DNA of 64,000 nt. Source: Chryseobacterium paridis. Its GTDB lineage: Bacteria > Bacteroidota > Bacteroidia > Flavobacteriales > Weeksellaceae. The notes beneath the pieces are model-generated. The model was not told the DNA's origin and ran no database searches. It saw only the letters and a list, made by a program, of their open reading frames with translations. Made by a program: the position numbers and the translations under genes. Below, piece by piece: positions 38,313 through 48,500 of this stretch. The stretch covers positions 62,001 to 126,000 of the forward strand of contig NZ_JAENHK010000007.1 of the NCBI RefSeq assembly GCF_016595215.1, written 5' to 3'. Each line of letters begins with the position of its first letter. The first letter of the stretch is position 1.

Positions 38313-40067
38313 CTAATGCAAAAAATAAACCTTAGAAATCTTATCATTCTTTATCTCATAAATAGCAGTTGCTTCTATCTTTCCATTTTTTCTAACTCCT
38401 GAAACACTTTCTCTATCTATAACAAAATTACCATTGATGATCCTGTTTTTAATTTCACAATGGAGATCTGGTGTTTTATCAAACATGGCACTATAGCTTT
38501 TTCTCATTGCTTCTTTTCCTTTGCTGATTAATGTATTAGGGAAAGTATATAACTCGACATCTTCAGAATAAGGCTCAAGGAACGCATCAATATTCCTTGC
38601 ATTGTAGCCATTCAATTGTTGTTGAGCAAGAATTTCAGGTGTTACCTTCAAAATTTTATCAGCTTGTAGTGGTTGTCCGTTTTTAAAAACCATTTCGATA
38701 TTTGTAAGGTGATCTAAATTTTCAGTAGGATCCGAATTCAGAAGTACCATATCTGCAATTTTCCCTGTAGTAATACTTCCTGAGGTATTCTCTTTATTAA
38801 AAATTTTAGAAGGATTGATCGTCGCCGACTGAATAACCTGCCAATTGCTCATTCCACTTTCTTTCATTGCTTTAAGTTCGGCAATAAAAGAGGTTGCGTG
38901 TTGGGTGGCAATATTTCCGGCATCCGTACCTGCAGCAATCGTTACTCCTCCGTCAGAAAGCTTTTTTAAATTAATGACTCTTATAGAATCCTTTTTTCTG
39001 GCATAAACATCTATTTGGGGTAGATTAAAGCGCTTTTTCAGCTTGTTGATCATTGTAGAATCTGAAGAGCCAGACAAGTGTTTTAGATCATAAATAGATC
39101 CAACTGTTTGTGGATTGGAGTTCTCTAATTCATAAGTGTTATACTGCTTCTTCTGTGCATAGGTTTTATAATAGTTATCCATTACAGTCAATGTAGGGCT
39201 TAAAACAACATTTTTTGATTTCAGAAGTTTTACAAAAGCATCAGGAACTACTTCATCTTCTACGTCATGTACTAAAAAATCGGCACCATTCTGTACAGCA
39301 ATTTGTGCTGTTATCCTTTCTGTCGCATGTACAGCAACCTTTAAATTATTTTTGTGAGCCTCATCAATGATTGTTTTTATAATAGGTTCATATTTCTTTG
39401 CAGTAGCTTCCATTTCCTTTGGATCAGCCATTACGATGTACCATATTTTAATAAAATTAGGTTTATAGGGAAGTTGTTCCTGAACCATTTTTTTGGCTTC
39501 TTCAATGGTCGTTACCAATTTGAAAGGTTCATTTTTATCCAGGTTTTTAAATGCTTCAGGTTCATATGTTGTAAGAAGTGGTCCTGTCATATAAACAGAT
39601 GGTAATGTCATATTCTTTGAAAATGTATCTCTTAGACCCAGAAAATTATAGGTAGCCCCTGCGTCTACTACAGACGTGATTCCACTTTTAAGATAACGCA
39701 ATAAAAAGTCTTCCATATTGTTATGTACCCAATCAATTTCTTTTTCATACGGAGCTTGTTTTCTTAGATCAAATGCATCAGGTCTTGTATATAACCCTCC
39801 ACTTTGGAAAAAATGAACGTGAGCATCTGTCATTCCCGGTATAAGAAATTTACCCTTCCCATCTATAGTCGTAGCATTTTGTGGTACTTTTATTTTATTA
39901 GCAGGCTTGACATCAGAAATAAGGTCTTTACTAACAACAACTGTTTGATTGGGAATCAGTTTTTTGTTAGTAATATCTACAACTGTTACATTTTGTATGT
40001 AGGTCTGTGCGTGGATCTTACCGGATAAGAAACAAAGTATGAATAGTAAATAAAAATGGGTCTTCAT
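38313..40067 (-). CDS. Exported amidohydrolase fused to a C-terminal NTF2/SnoaL-like domain
   Basis: About 584 residues from MKTHFYLLFILCFLSGKIHAQ (signal peptide); the frame from 40097 adds ten residues. The metal-dependent amidohydrolase part (residues about 25-470) shows GMTDAHVHFFQ (HxH), the histidine in KVAVHATERI, FLVHDVEDE and the aspartate in TIAAGTDAGNIA. It resembles imidazolonepropionase/prolidase-like enzymes. Residues about 480-584 form a SnoaL/NTF2-like domain (NGYNARNIDAFLEPYSEDVELYTFP in pieces; KVYFLH end). That fusion is unusual. LytTR-type site C lies 72 bp upstream, with a perfect -7 element between. Confidence 0.87.
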   Translation of the reverse strand: MKTHFYLLFILCFLSGKIHAQTYIQNVTVVDITNKKLIPNQTVVVSKDLISDVKPANKIKVPQNATTIDGKGKFLIPGMTDAHVHFFQSGGLYTRPDAFDLRKQAPYEKEIDWVHNNMEDFLLRYLKSGITSVVDAGATYNFLGLRDTFSKNMTLPSVYMTGPLLTTYEPEAFKNLDKNEPFKLVTTIEEAKKMVQEQLPYKPNFIKIWYIVMADPKEMEATAKKYEPIIKTIIDEAHKNNLKVAVHATERITAQIAVQNGADFLVHDVEDEVVPDAFVKLLKSKNVVLSPTLTVMDNYYKTYAQKKQYNTYELENSNPQTVGSIYDLKHLSGSSDSTMINKLKKRFNLPQIDVYARKKDSIRVINLKKLSDGGVTIAAGTDAGNIATQHATSFIAELKAMKESGMSNWQVIQSATINPSKIFNKENTSGSITTGKIADMVLLNSDPTENLDHLTNIEMVFKNGQPLQADKILKVTPEILAQQQLNGYNARNIDAFLEPYSEDVELYTFPNTLISKGKEAMRKSYSAMFDKTPDLHCEIKNRIINGNFVIDRESVSGVRKNGKIEATAIYEIKNDKISKVYFLH

Positions 40068-40096
40068 GAGTTTCAGTTTATGTTGTTTGTAAATCA

Positions 40097-40104
40097 CAAA
40101 TATA
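40097..40104 (-). promoter_or_regulatory. -7 element (TATATTTG) of the amidohydrolase gene
   Basis: Exact TAnnTTTG on the minus strand, 30 bp before the start codon and 34 bp from LytTR-type site C. No TTG is present at the canonical distance, consistent with an activator-dependent promoter. Confidence 0.55.
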
Positions 40105-40138
40105 TGAAAACAGTATCATCAATATGTACCCGTGTGAA

Positions 40139-40168
40139 ACTTGGTGAAATGTAGTTTTGACTTGGTGA
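40139..40168. promoter_or_regulatory. LytTR-type direct-repeat site C (amidohydrolase / LytS divergent region)
   Basis: Two exact ACTTGGTGA copies (40139-40147 and 40160-40168) start 21 bp apart. The site is 72 bp upstream of the amidohydrolase start (minus strand) and 56 bp upstream of the LytS-like kinase start (plus strand), so it could control both. Confidence 0.75.
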
Positions 40169-40223
40169 GTCATAAGAAACTATACATAAAGTTTTAGTTA
40201 CTTTGCATTATAGAATAAAAAAG

Positions 40224-42005
40224 GTGAAGCAACTTTTCAAAATAATAGTAATCATCACATTAGCGATAGGAAATTTTTCTTTCGCTCAGGATTCTACAAG
40301 GGTTGTAAAAGCTCTGAAATCAGCATCAAAACTTAAAGTGGCTGTCGATAATAATGATAATAAAACGGTAGCGGAAACTTATGTAGGAATGGCTAGTGAT
40401 TATTATAATCAGGGAAACTATGCCAAAAGTGAGGAATACCTTATAAAGGCCAGAAATGTCTACCAAAACCTGAATGATAAAAAGAATCTGGAACTCGTTA
40501 CCCGTAAACTAGCTCAATCTCAGGAGAAGCAAAATAAGATAACCCCTGCCATAAATAATTACAGCCGTGCAGCAGAAATAAGTTTTACAAAGGAAAGCCG
40601 CAGTATGAATTCCAATGATGCTACAAGGCTTTCTTCACCTTCTCAGGAAGCAAAAGCAGAAGCAATAAAAAGTAATATAGATATTAGCCAAAAAGAAAAT
40701 GAGAAAGCAGATCTGGCGGCTGGTTACAGTCAGTTAGCAGATATAAATATTCAACAAAATAATATTCCTCAGGCGGAACAGAATCTCAAGAGTGCCTATA
40801 CGATTTCTAAAAAGCAATTAGAACCACAACAGGCTTTGGAAATCAATCAAAAGCTAACCAATTTTTACGTTGATAATAAAGACTTTGATAAAGCGATTGC
40901 GGCCAAGAAAAAAGTATTAAAAGAGGATTTTGTGAAAGATGATTCTCAAACAAAGGTGGAGCAGATTCAGGAATTGGCTGATATCTATATTAAGAAAAAT
41001 GATCCCAAAAGTGCAATCGAAGAGCTAAAGAACGCATATGGAATAGCCTTGGAGAAAGGACATACTTTAGAGGCACAAAAAAGTGTCAAGAGGTTAGACA
41101 GTCTCTATAGTGTTTCCGAAAATACAGATGCTTCAGTACAATTGTACAGAGATTTCCTGGGAAGACTACCGGATCTTGTATCAAAGGACAGGAGCCTCGT
41201 TGATAATAAAATTCTTGAAGATACAGAGCAAAGAATTTCTCAATTAGAAAAAGAACGCGAATTAAAAGATGAACTGATCCGAAAGAAAAATGTTTTTAAC
41301 TATAGCCTGATTGGTGCATTGGTCCTATTGCTAGGATTAATAGGCTTTATATTCTGGACACTTCGTAAAGTTCAGATCAAAAATAAAAAAATTGCTTTGC
41401 AGTCGCTTCGACGAGAAATGAATCCTCATTTTATTTTTAATAGCTTGAATAGCGTCAATCAGTTTATCACAACAAACAATGAATTGGAAGCCAATCAATA
41501 TTTAACCAAATTTTCGAAACTCATGCGTGGTGTCATGGAAAATTCGGCTGAAGACTTTATCCCTTTCCAGCAAGAACTTGATTTACTGCAAAATTATCTG
41601 GCACTGGAGAAAACTCGTTTTGCGGATAAATTTGATTATGAAATTGATGTTGATGAAAATCTTAATTTACAAAGTTTACATGTTCCCGGAATGTTGGTTC
41701 AACCATTTTTAGAGAATGCTATTTGGCATGGATTGAGATACCGAAAAGAAAAAGGATTTTTAAAACTCAGTTTTGAAAAAGTGAATCAACACCTGAAAAT
41801 CAGTATTGATGATAATGGAATCGGGATTGAGGAAAGCAAAAAATTAAAAACAGAGCACCAAAAAGCAAGGGAAGGACGTGGAATGAAAAATACCATGGAG
41901 CGAATCGGTTTACTCAACGATCTTTACAAACAAGATATCCGTTGTAAGGTAACAGATAAAAAGAATGAGCCCGGAGTTTTAGTAGAAATAGAATACAGAC
42001 TTTAA
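40224..42005 (+). CDS. LytS/YehU-type sensor histidine kinase with TPR sensor
   Basis: About 593 residues. The best start is GTG at 40224, giving a signal peptide KQLFKIIVIITLAIGNFSFAQ; the frame opens earlier only through TTG at 40203. The exported N-terminal part is helical with TPR-like units (AETYVGMASDYYNQGNYAKSEEYL in pieces, YSQLADINIQQNNIPQAEQNL). A transmembrane helix lies near residue 365. The His_kinase domain has EMNPHFIFNSLNSVNQF with His402, and the ATPase has FLENAIWHGLRY and ISIDDNGIGI. This class pairs with LytTR regulators; one is encoded 600 bp downstream. Confidence 0.9.
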   Translation: MKQLFKIIVIITLAIGNFSFAQDSTRVVKALKSASKLKVAVDNNDNKTVAETYVGMASDYYNQGNYAKSEEYLIKARNVYQNLNDKKNLELVTRKLAQSQEKQNKITPAINNYSRAAEISFTKESRSMNSNDATRLSSPSQEAKAEAIKSNIDISQKENEKADLAAGYSQLADINIQQNNIPQAEQNLKSAYTISKKQLEPQQALEINQKLTNFYVDNKDFDKAIAAKKKVLKEDFVKDDSQTKVEQIQELADIYIKKNDPKSAIEELKNAYGIALEKGHTLEAQKSVKRLDSLYSVSENTDASVQLYRDFLGRLPDLVSKDRSLVDNKILEDTEQRISQLEKERELKDELIRKKNVFNYSLIGALVLLLGLIGFIFWTLRKVQIKNKKIALQSLRREMNPHFIFNSLNSVNQFITTNNELEANQYLTKFSKLMRGVMENSAEDFIPFQQELDLLQNYLALEKTRFADKFDYEIDVDENLNLQSLHVPGMLVQPFLENAIWHGLRYRKEKGFLKLSFEKVNQHLKISIDDNGIGIEESKKLKTEHQKAREGRGMKNTMERIGLLNDLYKQDIRCKVTDKKNEPGVLVEIEYRL

Positions 42006-42105
42006 ATGGGCACTTTGTAAAAATTTTCGATAGTCATTGTAACTTAATAAAAAATAATATTGTCTATAGAGTATAGAATCAAATATTTATAAAAACTATT
42101 TTGCA

Positions 42106-42528
42106 ATGAAAACTAATACCCTTGGAAAACTAGAAGATGCTCCGGTGAATATTAAGATTAAACTCGCCGGGCTTTGGACTTCTGTAACCCTATGCTATTT
42201 GTATGGTGATTATTTTGAACTATATACTCCCGGTAAAGCAGCAGGTCTTACCAATGGGACTAATTTGCTGGATACCCCTTTTAAATTGTTTTTGGCCTCA
42301 CTACTCCTAGCAATCCCGGCTGTAATGGTAATGTTTTCCTTGATATTAAAACCTTCAATCAACAGAATTCTAAATATTATTTTCGGGTTATTCTTTACAG
42401 CAATTATGTTATTGATAGCAGTGACTTCATTTTCTGCATGGTATGCATTTTATGTTTTTCTGGCTATTTTAGAAAGTGTGATCACGCTATTAATAGTTTG
42501 GTATGCCTGGAAGTGGAGAAGAGTTTAG
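42106..42528 (+). CDS. Four-helix membrane protein (probably DUF6326)
   Basis: A 140-residue membrane protein with four hydrophobic helices (about residues 20-38, 60-82, 86-108, 112-134). IKLAGLWTSVTLCYLYGDYFELYTPGK resembles DUF6326 proteins as I recall them, written here as a pattern and not a full match. It sits between the LytS-like kinase and the LytTR regulator genes on the same strand, so it may be part of the same sensory unit. No catalytic motif is visible. Confidence 0.62.
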   Translation: MKTNTLGKLEDAPVNIKIKLAGLWTSVTLCYLYGDYFELYTPGKAAGLTNGTNLLDTPFKLFLASLLLAIPAVMVMFSLILKPSINRILNIIFGLFFTAIMLLIAVTSFSAWYAFYVFLAILESVITLLIVWYAWKWRRV

Positions 42529-42615
42529 TGCAGTGACTTTCGATCTAAAGATTGTATGTAAAGCTAAATATTTCTATTTTTACAGTACAACTGAAATTCA
42601 TTCAGATCTACTTAA

Positions 42616-43350
42616 ATGAAAATAAAAGCGGTTATCATAGACGATGAGGTTATTGCGAGAGAAGTTTTGAGAAGCTATCTCACAAAATATTGTCCACAGG
42701 TTGAAATCCTTGGGGAAGCTGAAAATATAAATGATGCAGTTCCCCTTATTGCAGAGAAACAGCCTCAGCTTGTTTTTCTGGATGTAGAGATGCCATATGG
42801 AAATGCTTTCGATGTTCTGGAGGCTACAAAAGACTACGTATATGAGACTATTTTCATTACCGCTTTTTCTCAATATTCTTTACAGGCACTGAATAAATCA
42901 GCAAGTTATTATATTTTAAAACCTATTGATATCCAGGAACTCATCCTTGCTGTTAATAAAGTAGTAGAAAGCCTTGAGAAGAAGGAAGAGCTGAACCGTA
43001 ATAAAATATTGCTTGAAAATTTAAAATTAAAGCCTGAAAAACAACAGCTTATTCTTCCAACTTTGCAAGGGTTTGATGTTGTAAAGACAGAAGATATTGT
43101 AAGACTTCAGGCAGATGGTAATTTTACCCAGGTTTACCTTACGGATGGGTCCAAAAAAATGGTGTGCAGATTTTTAAAACATTTTGATGATCTATTAGAA
43201 GCCCCATTTGTAAGAGTTCATCGTTCACATATTATCAATACAGATTTTGTAAAGTCCTACCACAAAAGCGGAACGGTAACACTATTAGACGAAGCGGAAA
43301 TAGAAGTTTCCGGGACATTTAAGGATGCTTTTCTAAAAGTTTTTTCTTAG
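42616..43350 (+). CDS. LytTR family response regulator
   Basis: A 244-residue regulator. The receiver has the acidic pair IIDDEV, the phosphorylation site VFLDVEMP (Asp56), the threonine switch IFITAFS and the lysine in YILKPIDI. The LytTR DNA-binding domain (residues about 145-244) shows VVKTEDIVRLQADGNFTQVYL, the CRFLKHFDDLLE segment and VRVHRSHIINTDFV, ending with a VSGTFKDAFLKVF strand-helix. It is the natural partner of the kinase at 40224. It is the leading candidate for binding the three ACTTGGTGA direct-repeat sites at 37255, 38070 and 40139. Confidence 0.92.
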   Translation: MKIKAVIIDDEVIAREVLRSYLTKYCPQVEILGEAENINDAVPLIAEKQPQLVFLDVEMPYGNAFDVLEATKDYVYETIFITAFSQYSLQALNKSASYYILKPIDIQELILAVNKVVESLEKKEELNRNKILLENLKLKPEKQQLILPTLQGFDVVKTEDIVRLQADGNFTQVYLTDGSKKMVCRFLKHFDDLLEAPFVRVHRSHIINTDFVKSYHKSGTVTLLDEAEIEVSGTFKDAFLKVFS

Positions 43351-43380
43351 AGTTATTTTTAATTAAAAGCCTAAAGGCAT

Positions 43381-43388
43381 TATTTTTG
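43381..43388 (+). promoter_or_regulatory. -7 element (TATTTTTG) of the lipocalin gene
   Basis: Exact TAnnTTTG, 34 bp before the start codon, without a TTG at canonical distance. Confidence 0.45.
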
Positions 43389-43422
43389 GACTTTTTCATT
43401 GTAACCACATAAGTACATTATT

Positions 43423-43962
43423 ATGAAAAATATTCAGAAAATTGCCATTCCTATTTCAGTTGGTTTTTTGGGGTTACTGGTTTTTAATCACTATTCATTA
43501 AGAATTCCAAAAGGCGCCGTACCTGTAACCAATTTCGATGCCGAAAAATATTTGGGAAAATGGTACGAAATAGCTCGGTTCGATTATAAGTTTGAGAAAG
43601 GAATGGATAATGTAACAGCCACCTATACTCAAAATTCCGATGGAAGTATTCGCGTAGATAATAAAGGATACAATTATATAAAAAAAGTCTGGGAAGAATC
43701 TATTGGTGAAGCAAAATTTGTAAAAGATAAAACAGAAGGACGTTTAAAAGTATCTTTCTTTAAACCCATTTGGGCGGGTTATAATGTTATCGATATCGAC
43801 GAAAATTATCAATATGCCTTAGTTGCAGGAAACAGCCTGAAATACCTTTGGATATTGTCCCGAACCACCGAAATCCCGGAAAGCATAAGACAACGTTTTT
43901 TAGAAAAAGCCAGGAAGATAGGATATGATACTCGTGAATTGATCTGGGTGAAGCATACTTAA
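43423..43962 (+). CDS. Lipocalin (Blc family)
   Basis: A 179-residue bacterial lipocalin with an N-terminal hydrophobic segment (IPISVGFLGLLVFNHYS) that acts as signal or anchor; there is no lipobox cysteine. The lipocalin box is YLGKWYEIARFDYKFEKG. The barrel continues VTATYTQNSDGSIRVDNKGYN in pieces, GRLKVSFFKPIWAGYNVI and LWILSRTTEIPESI. Blc-type lipocalins bind lysophospholipids at the outer membrane in E. coli. It follows the LytTR regulator on the same strand but has its own -7 element. Confidence 0.9.
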   Translation: MKNIQKIAIPISVGFLGLLVFNHYSLRIPKGAVPVTNFDAEKYLGKWYEIARFDYKFEKGMDNVTATYTQNSDGSIRVDNKGYNYIKKVWEESIGEAKFVKDKTEGRLKVSFFKPIWAGYNVIDIDENYQYALVAGNSLKYLWILSRTTEIPESIRQRFLEKARKIGYDTRELIWVKHT

Positions 43963-44152
43963 GGAAAAGGCAAAAAGGCAAAAGGGCGAAAAGGCTGATT
44001 TGCTAATTTGTAAAACTGTAAAACCGAAAAAAGATTACACGGCCAATGGCGGTATATAGACTGTGATTTAAACGTATCACCTATTTCGCGATTCAGCGAA
44101 TTAACGATTTTGCAAATCAGCCTTTTCACAAATTCGCTCTTTCCCTTCCCTC
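43963..44152. repeat. Low-complexity intergenic element with a 15-bp inverted repeat
   Basis: The 15-mer AAAAGGCTGATTTGC (43989-44003) and its exact complement (44112-44126) flank a centre with words such as GATTTAAACGTATC. The outer parts are also roughly complementary (GGAAAAGGCAAAAAGG against CTCTTTCCCTTCC). It begins at the lipocalin stop codon. It shares TTAACGATTTTGCA with the element at 27280. No coding potential is visible. Confidence 0.68.
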
Positions 44153-44233
44153 CCAAAATATTTCCACAATAAACATTGCCCCAACCGTAGATTTTTCCGT
44201 CATTTGTATTAGAATTTTTTCAAGAATTACAAT

Positions 44234-45487
44234 ATGGAAAATGCTGTCCTAATTACCATTGGAGATGAGATCCTTTCCGGGAATACAATAGATACCAATT
44301 CTAATTTTATTGCTACAGAACTTAAGAACATAGGCATAAAAGTTTCACAAATCTTTACGATTTCAGATGAAATTGAAACCATCAAAAATACTTTACGAAC
44401 TGCCTTTGAAATCGGTGACCTGGTTATTACAACGGGAGGGTTAGGACCAACCAGAGATGATAAGACAAAAAAAGCTCTCGCTGAATTTTTTGATGATGAG
44501 ATAGCCTTGGATGAGGCTACTTTTATTCATTTAAAAAATTACATGGAGAAAAGAGGACGGGGGGATATATTGGAACGAAATAAGGAGCAGGCTTTTGTTC
44601 CTACAAAATCCACTGTTTTTCAGAACCAATATGGAACGGCTCCGTGCATGATGATGAAGTACAATAACAAATTGAGTTTTAGCCTTCCGGGAGTGCCTTA
44701 CGAAGTAAAACCTTTAATCAAAGATCAGATTGTCCCTTATTTAAAAGAAACTTTCAGTTTACAATATATCAATACAAGAATTGTTTCGGTTGTTGGAATT
44801 CCTGAAAGTGTCCTGGCAGATATTATCGAAGACTGGGAGCTTTCTTTGCCTCAAAATTTAGCATTATCCTATCTTCCTGTTGGAACACGTGTAAAGCTGA
44901 GGTTAACGGCATCAGGACATAATGAAAGTGTTTTACAACAACAATTGGAGCAAGAGATCCAAAAGCTATTTCCCTTGATTGGAGAAAGTATTATTGCTAC
45001 TTCTGAGGATAAGATTGAAAAAATATTGGGAGAATTGCTAAATGAGAAAAAGTTGACACTTTCTATTGCTGAGAGTTGTACAGGTGGAGAATTGGCAAAA
45101 ATGATTACCTCCAACTCAGGAAGTTCTAAATATTTTGTAGGGGGGATAGTTCCTTATGCAACAGCAAAAAAGGTGGAAATTTTAAATGTTTCTCAAAAAA
45201 CGGTAGATGAATTTACAGTGGTAAGTGAACAGGTAGCTCAGGAAATGGCAAAAGGATGTCAGAAATTATTCGGTAGCCATATTTCACTTTCAACTACCGG
45301 CGTGGCGGGACCTGGAAAAGGGGAAGATGGGAAAGATATCGGAACTGTTTTTTATACCATCAGAATCAATGATAATGAGCAGACTTTTAGATTATATATG
45401 CCTCATTTGGAAAGACTTGACTTTATGTATTTTGTTTCTCAGAAAATTATTCAGGATTTAATAGGGTTACTTATAAATAATCAATAA
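44234..45487 (+). CDS. cinA: CinA-like protein (nicotinamide-nucleotide amidohydrolase)
   Basis: A 417-residue two-domain protein. The N-terminal MoCF/MoaB-like domain opens AVLITIGDEILSGNTIDTNS and contains VITTGGLGPTRDDKTKKAL; this domain has ADP-ribose pyrophosphatase activity in characterised CinA. The C-terminal CinA/PncC domain (from residue about 265) has LSIAESCTGGELAKMITS and STTGVAGPGKGEDGKDIGTV, the deamidase that returns nicotinamide mononucleotide to the NAD cycle. Length and motifs are complete. It stands alone between repeats and the large glycan enzyme gene. Confidence 0.94.
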   Translation: MENAVLITIGDEILSGNTIDTNSNFIATELKNIGIKVSQIFTISDEIETIKNTLRTAFEIGDLVITTGGLGPTRDDKTKKALAEFFDDEIALDEATFIHLKNYMEKRGRGDILERNKEQAFVPTKSTVFQNQYGTAPCMMMKYNNKLSFSLPGVPYEVKPLIKDQIVPYLKETFSLQYINTRIVSVVGIPESVLADIIEDWELSLPQNLALSYLPVGTRVKLRLTASGHNESVLQQQLEQEIQKLFPLIGESIIATSEDKIEKILGELLNEKKLTLSIAESCTGGELAKMITSNSGSSKYFVGGIVPYATAKKVEILNVSQKTVDEFTVVSEQVAQEMAKGCQKLFGSHISLSTTGVAGPGKGEDGKDIGTVFYTIRINDNEQTFRLYMPHLERLDFMYFVSQKIIQDLIGLLINNQ

Positions 45488-45577
45488 GATTCTTTATTCT
45501 ATTTTAATTTTTTTTTAATTTTAAAAGATATAGTTTTTCATACTTTTTGAAACCCTTCAGAAAAATAACAAAAAAAA

Positions 45578-48500
45578 GTGGAAAATTCAAAACAGGTTTT
45601 TCAAACAACTAATAAAAAACGCTGGAGAAATGTGCAGTGGGGGTCTCGTATTTTTATTTTCATAGGAATATTACTCTTTTTAGCATTGGCATTAATGATG
45701 AAGCTGGACAGAAGTCCTAAAATTCCTTTTCATGAGGATTACAAAACAGTAATCACTGCTGGAAAACCTTACCTTCAGGAGAATAGAATTTCAAAAGAAT
45801 ATAAAGGATTCAGAAGTTTTATTTCTGAAAAAACAATCCGTACTAATCTTTCTAAAATAGAGGAAGCAAAAGCAGAAAGGCTTAAAAATCAAAACAGAAA
45901 CTGGACCCAATTTCCGGGAGGAATCCGCTCTGCTTTTTATGTAGCATGGGATCCTCAGTCTCTGATGTCTCTTAAAAGAAATGTAAAACACATCAATTTA
46001 GTTTTTCCTGAATGGTTTTTTCTTGATCCAAAAACAGGAGATCTGAAAACCAATATCGATCCTGAAGGATATAAGGTTATTAAAAGAACGGGGGTCGCAG
46101 CTATGCCAATTCTGAGTAATAACTCGGACAGAGAATTCCGTGCGGAAGGTTTGGCTAAGGTACTCAATGATCCGTCAAGAAGAACCAAGCTGATCAAAAA
46201 ACTAAGCGACGAATGTCTGAAGTTTCACTTCAAAGGAATCAATATTGACTTTGAAGATATGAATCTGGATTCTGATGAAAACCTTGTTGCTTTCATGAAA
46301 GAACTTTCGGATACTTTTAAACAAAATAAGCTATTGGTAACAATGGATATTATGACGGATAACGACGATTATAATATTCAGAGATTAAATCCTTATGTAG
46401 ATTATTTTGTTTTGATGGCTTATGACGAATATTCTTCTTCCGGTGATGCTGGTCCTATCTCTTCTCAAAAATGGATCGAAGCTCAAACAGGGAAAATTTT
46501 AAAGAAAACAACAGCTAATAAGATTATTTTAGGTCTTGGTGCTTATGGGTATGACTGGAGTTCAAATCCTGATGACAACATCAATGTTTCCTATATGCAG
46601 GCGATTACAAAGGCGAGCGCCAGCAAATCGATAATGAATTTTGATGATAATACGTTTAACCTCAACTATTCATACACAGATTTTAAAAATAATACGCATA
46701 CTGTCTTTTTCAATGATGCAGCTTCTATTTTCAATACGATGCGCTTTTCCTCAGAATATCCTTTGGCAGGAACTGCTCTTTGGAGACTTGGAAGTGAAGA
46801 TAGCCGGATCTGGAATTTTTATGATAAAGATCTGACCTTTGCAGGTTTGCCCAAACTTGATTTGAAAAAATTGGAGAATGTAAAAGGACAGACAATGGTC
46901 GATTATATTGGTGATGGTGAAGTTTTAGATGTGTTGAATACCCCGCATGATGGTAAAATATCTTTAGAAATAGACCCGAAAGAGAAAATAATCACTGACG
47001 AAAATTACGTTACGTATCCGAGCTCTTATGAGGTGAAAAAATACGGCGCGGCACCACAAAAAGAATTGGTTTTAACCTTTGATGACGGGCCAGACGAAAC
47101 ATATACGCCACAAGTCCTTGATATACTATCAAAATATCACGTTCCGGCCGCTTTCTTTTTAATCGGACTGAATGCTGAAAAGAATCTTCCATTGGTAAAA
47201 CGTATTTACAGAGAAGGACATGAGATCGGAAACCATACATTTACTCACGAGAATGTAGCAAAAGTGAGTCCCGAGAGAGCATTACTGGAAATGAAGCTGA
47301 CCAGGTTATTATTTGAATGTATAACCGGGCATAGCACAATTCTGTTCAGAGCACCTTATAATGCCGATTCAGAACCTACAACTTCTGAAGAGATTATTCC
47401 GGTTGCGTTGGCAAGACAACAAAATTACCTCGATATCGGTGAGAGCATTGACCCTGAGGACTGGCAGCCTGGCATAAAAGCAGATGAAATTGTAAAGCGT
47501 GTAATGGATGGAATAAAACAGGAAAGAGGAAATATTATTCTTCTTCATGACGCAGGAGGGGACACCAGAGAAGAGACTATTAAAGCGCTTAAAATTTTAA
47601 TCCCAACATTACAAAAGCAAGGATATCATTTTACTAACCTTGCCAGCATTTTGCATAAAAGTAAAAATGAACTCATGCCTCCGGTTCCTAAGACTAAGTC
47701 GTATTACATCATGCAGCTTAATCTTGTTTTGGCCACTGTCATTTATGGGATCAGCCACTTTTTGGTTGCATTGTTTACCATCTTTATTATTTTGGGAATA
47801 ATACGATTGATCCTAATGGCTTATTGGGCGATCAAGGAAAGGAAAAAAGAAAAAAAATTAGGGGTATTTCCAATATTGGAAAATTATCCTAAAGTATCTA
47901 TTATTGTTCCGGCATATAATGAAGAAGTAAATATTATATCTTCCTTGCATAATCTGCTCAGACAGTCTTATCCTAATTTTGATGTGATTCTCGTAGACGA
48001 TGGAAGTAAGGATTTGACATTTGAAAAAGCTAAAGAAGAATTTTCTGGTCACCCAAAAATGAAACTCTTTACAAAAGCTAATGGTGGAAAAGCAACAGCT
48101 TTGAATTTTGGAATTTCCCATACGGATGCAGAGTATGTGGTTTGTATTGATGCAGATACCAAACTTCAGCAAGACGCTGTGAAGCATTTAGTAGCAAGAT
48201 TTTTAAATGCTGATCCTAAGGAGAAAATTGGGGCAGTGGCAGGAAATGTAAAAGTAGGGAATCAGGTAAACTGGCTTACCAAATGGCAGGCAATAGAATA
48301 TACAACCAGTCAGAATTTCGATAGATTAGCATATGCTAATATCAATGCCATTACAGTAATTCCAGGTGCTATAGGCGCATTTAGAAGATCGGTAATTGAT
48401 GAGGTGGGTGGATATTCTTCCGATACATTGGCAGAAGACTGTGATATCACAGTGAAAATTTTAAAAGAAGGTTATACAGTAGCTAATGAAAACCAGGCTG

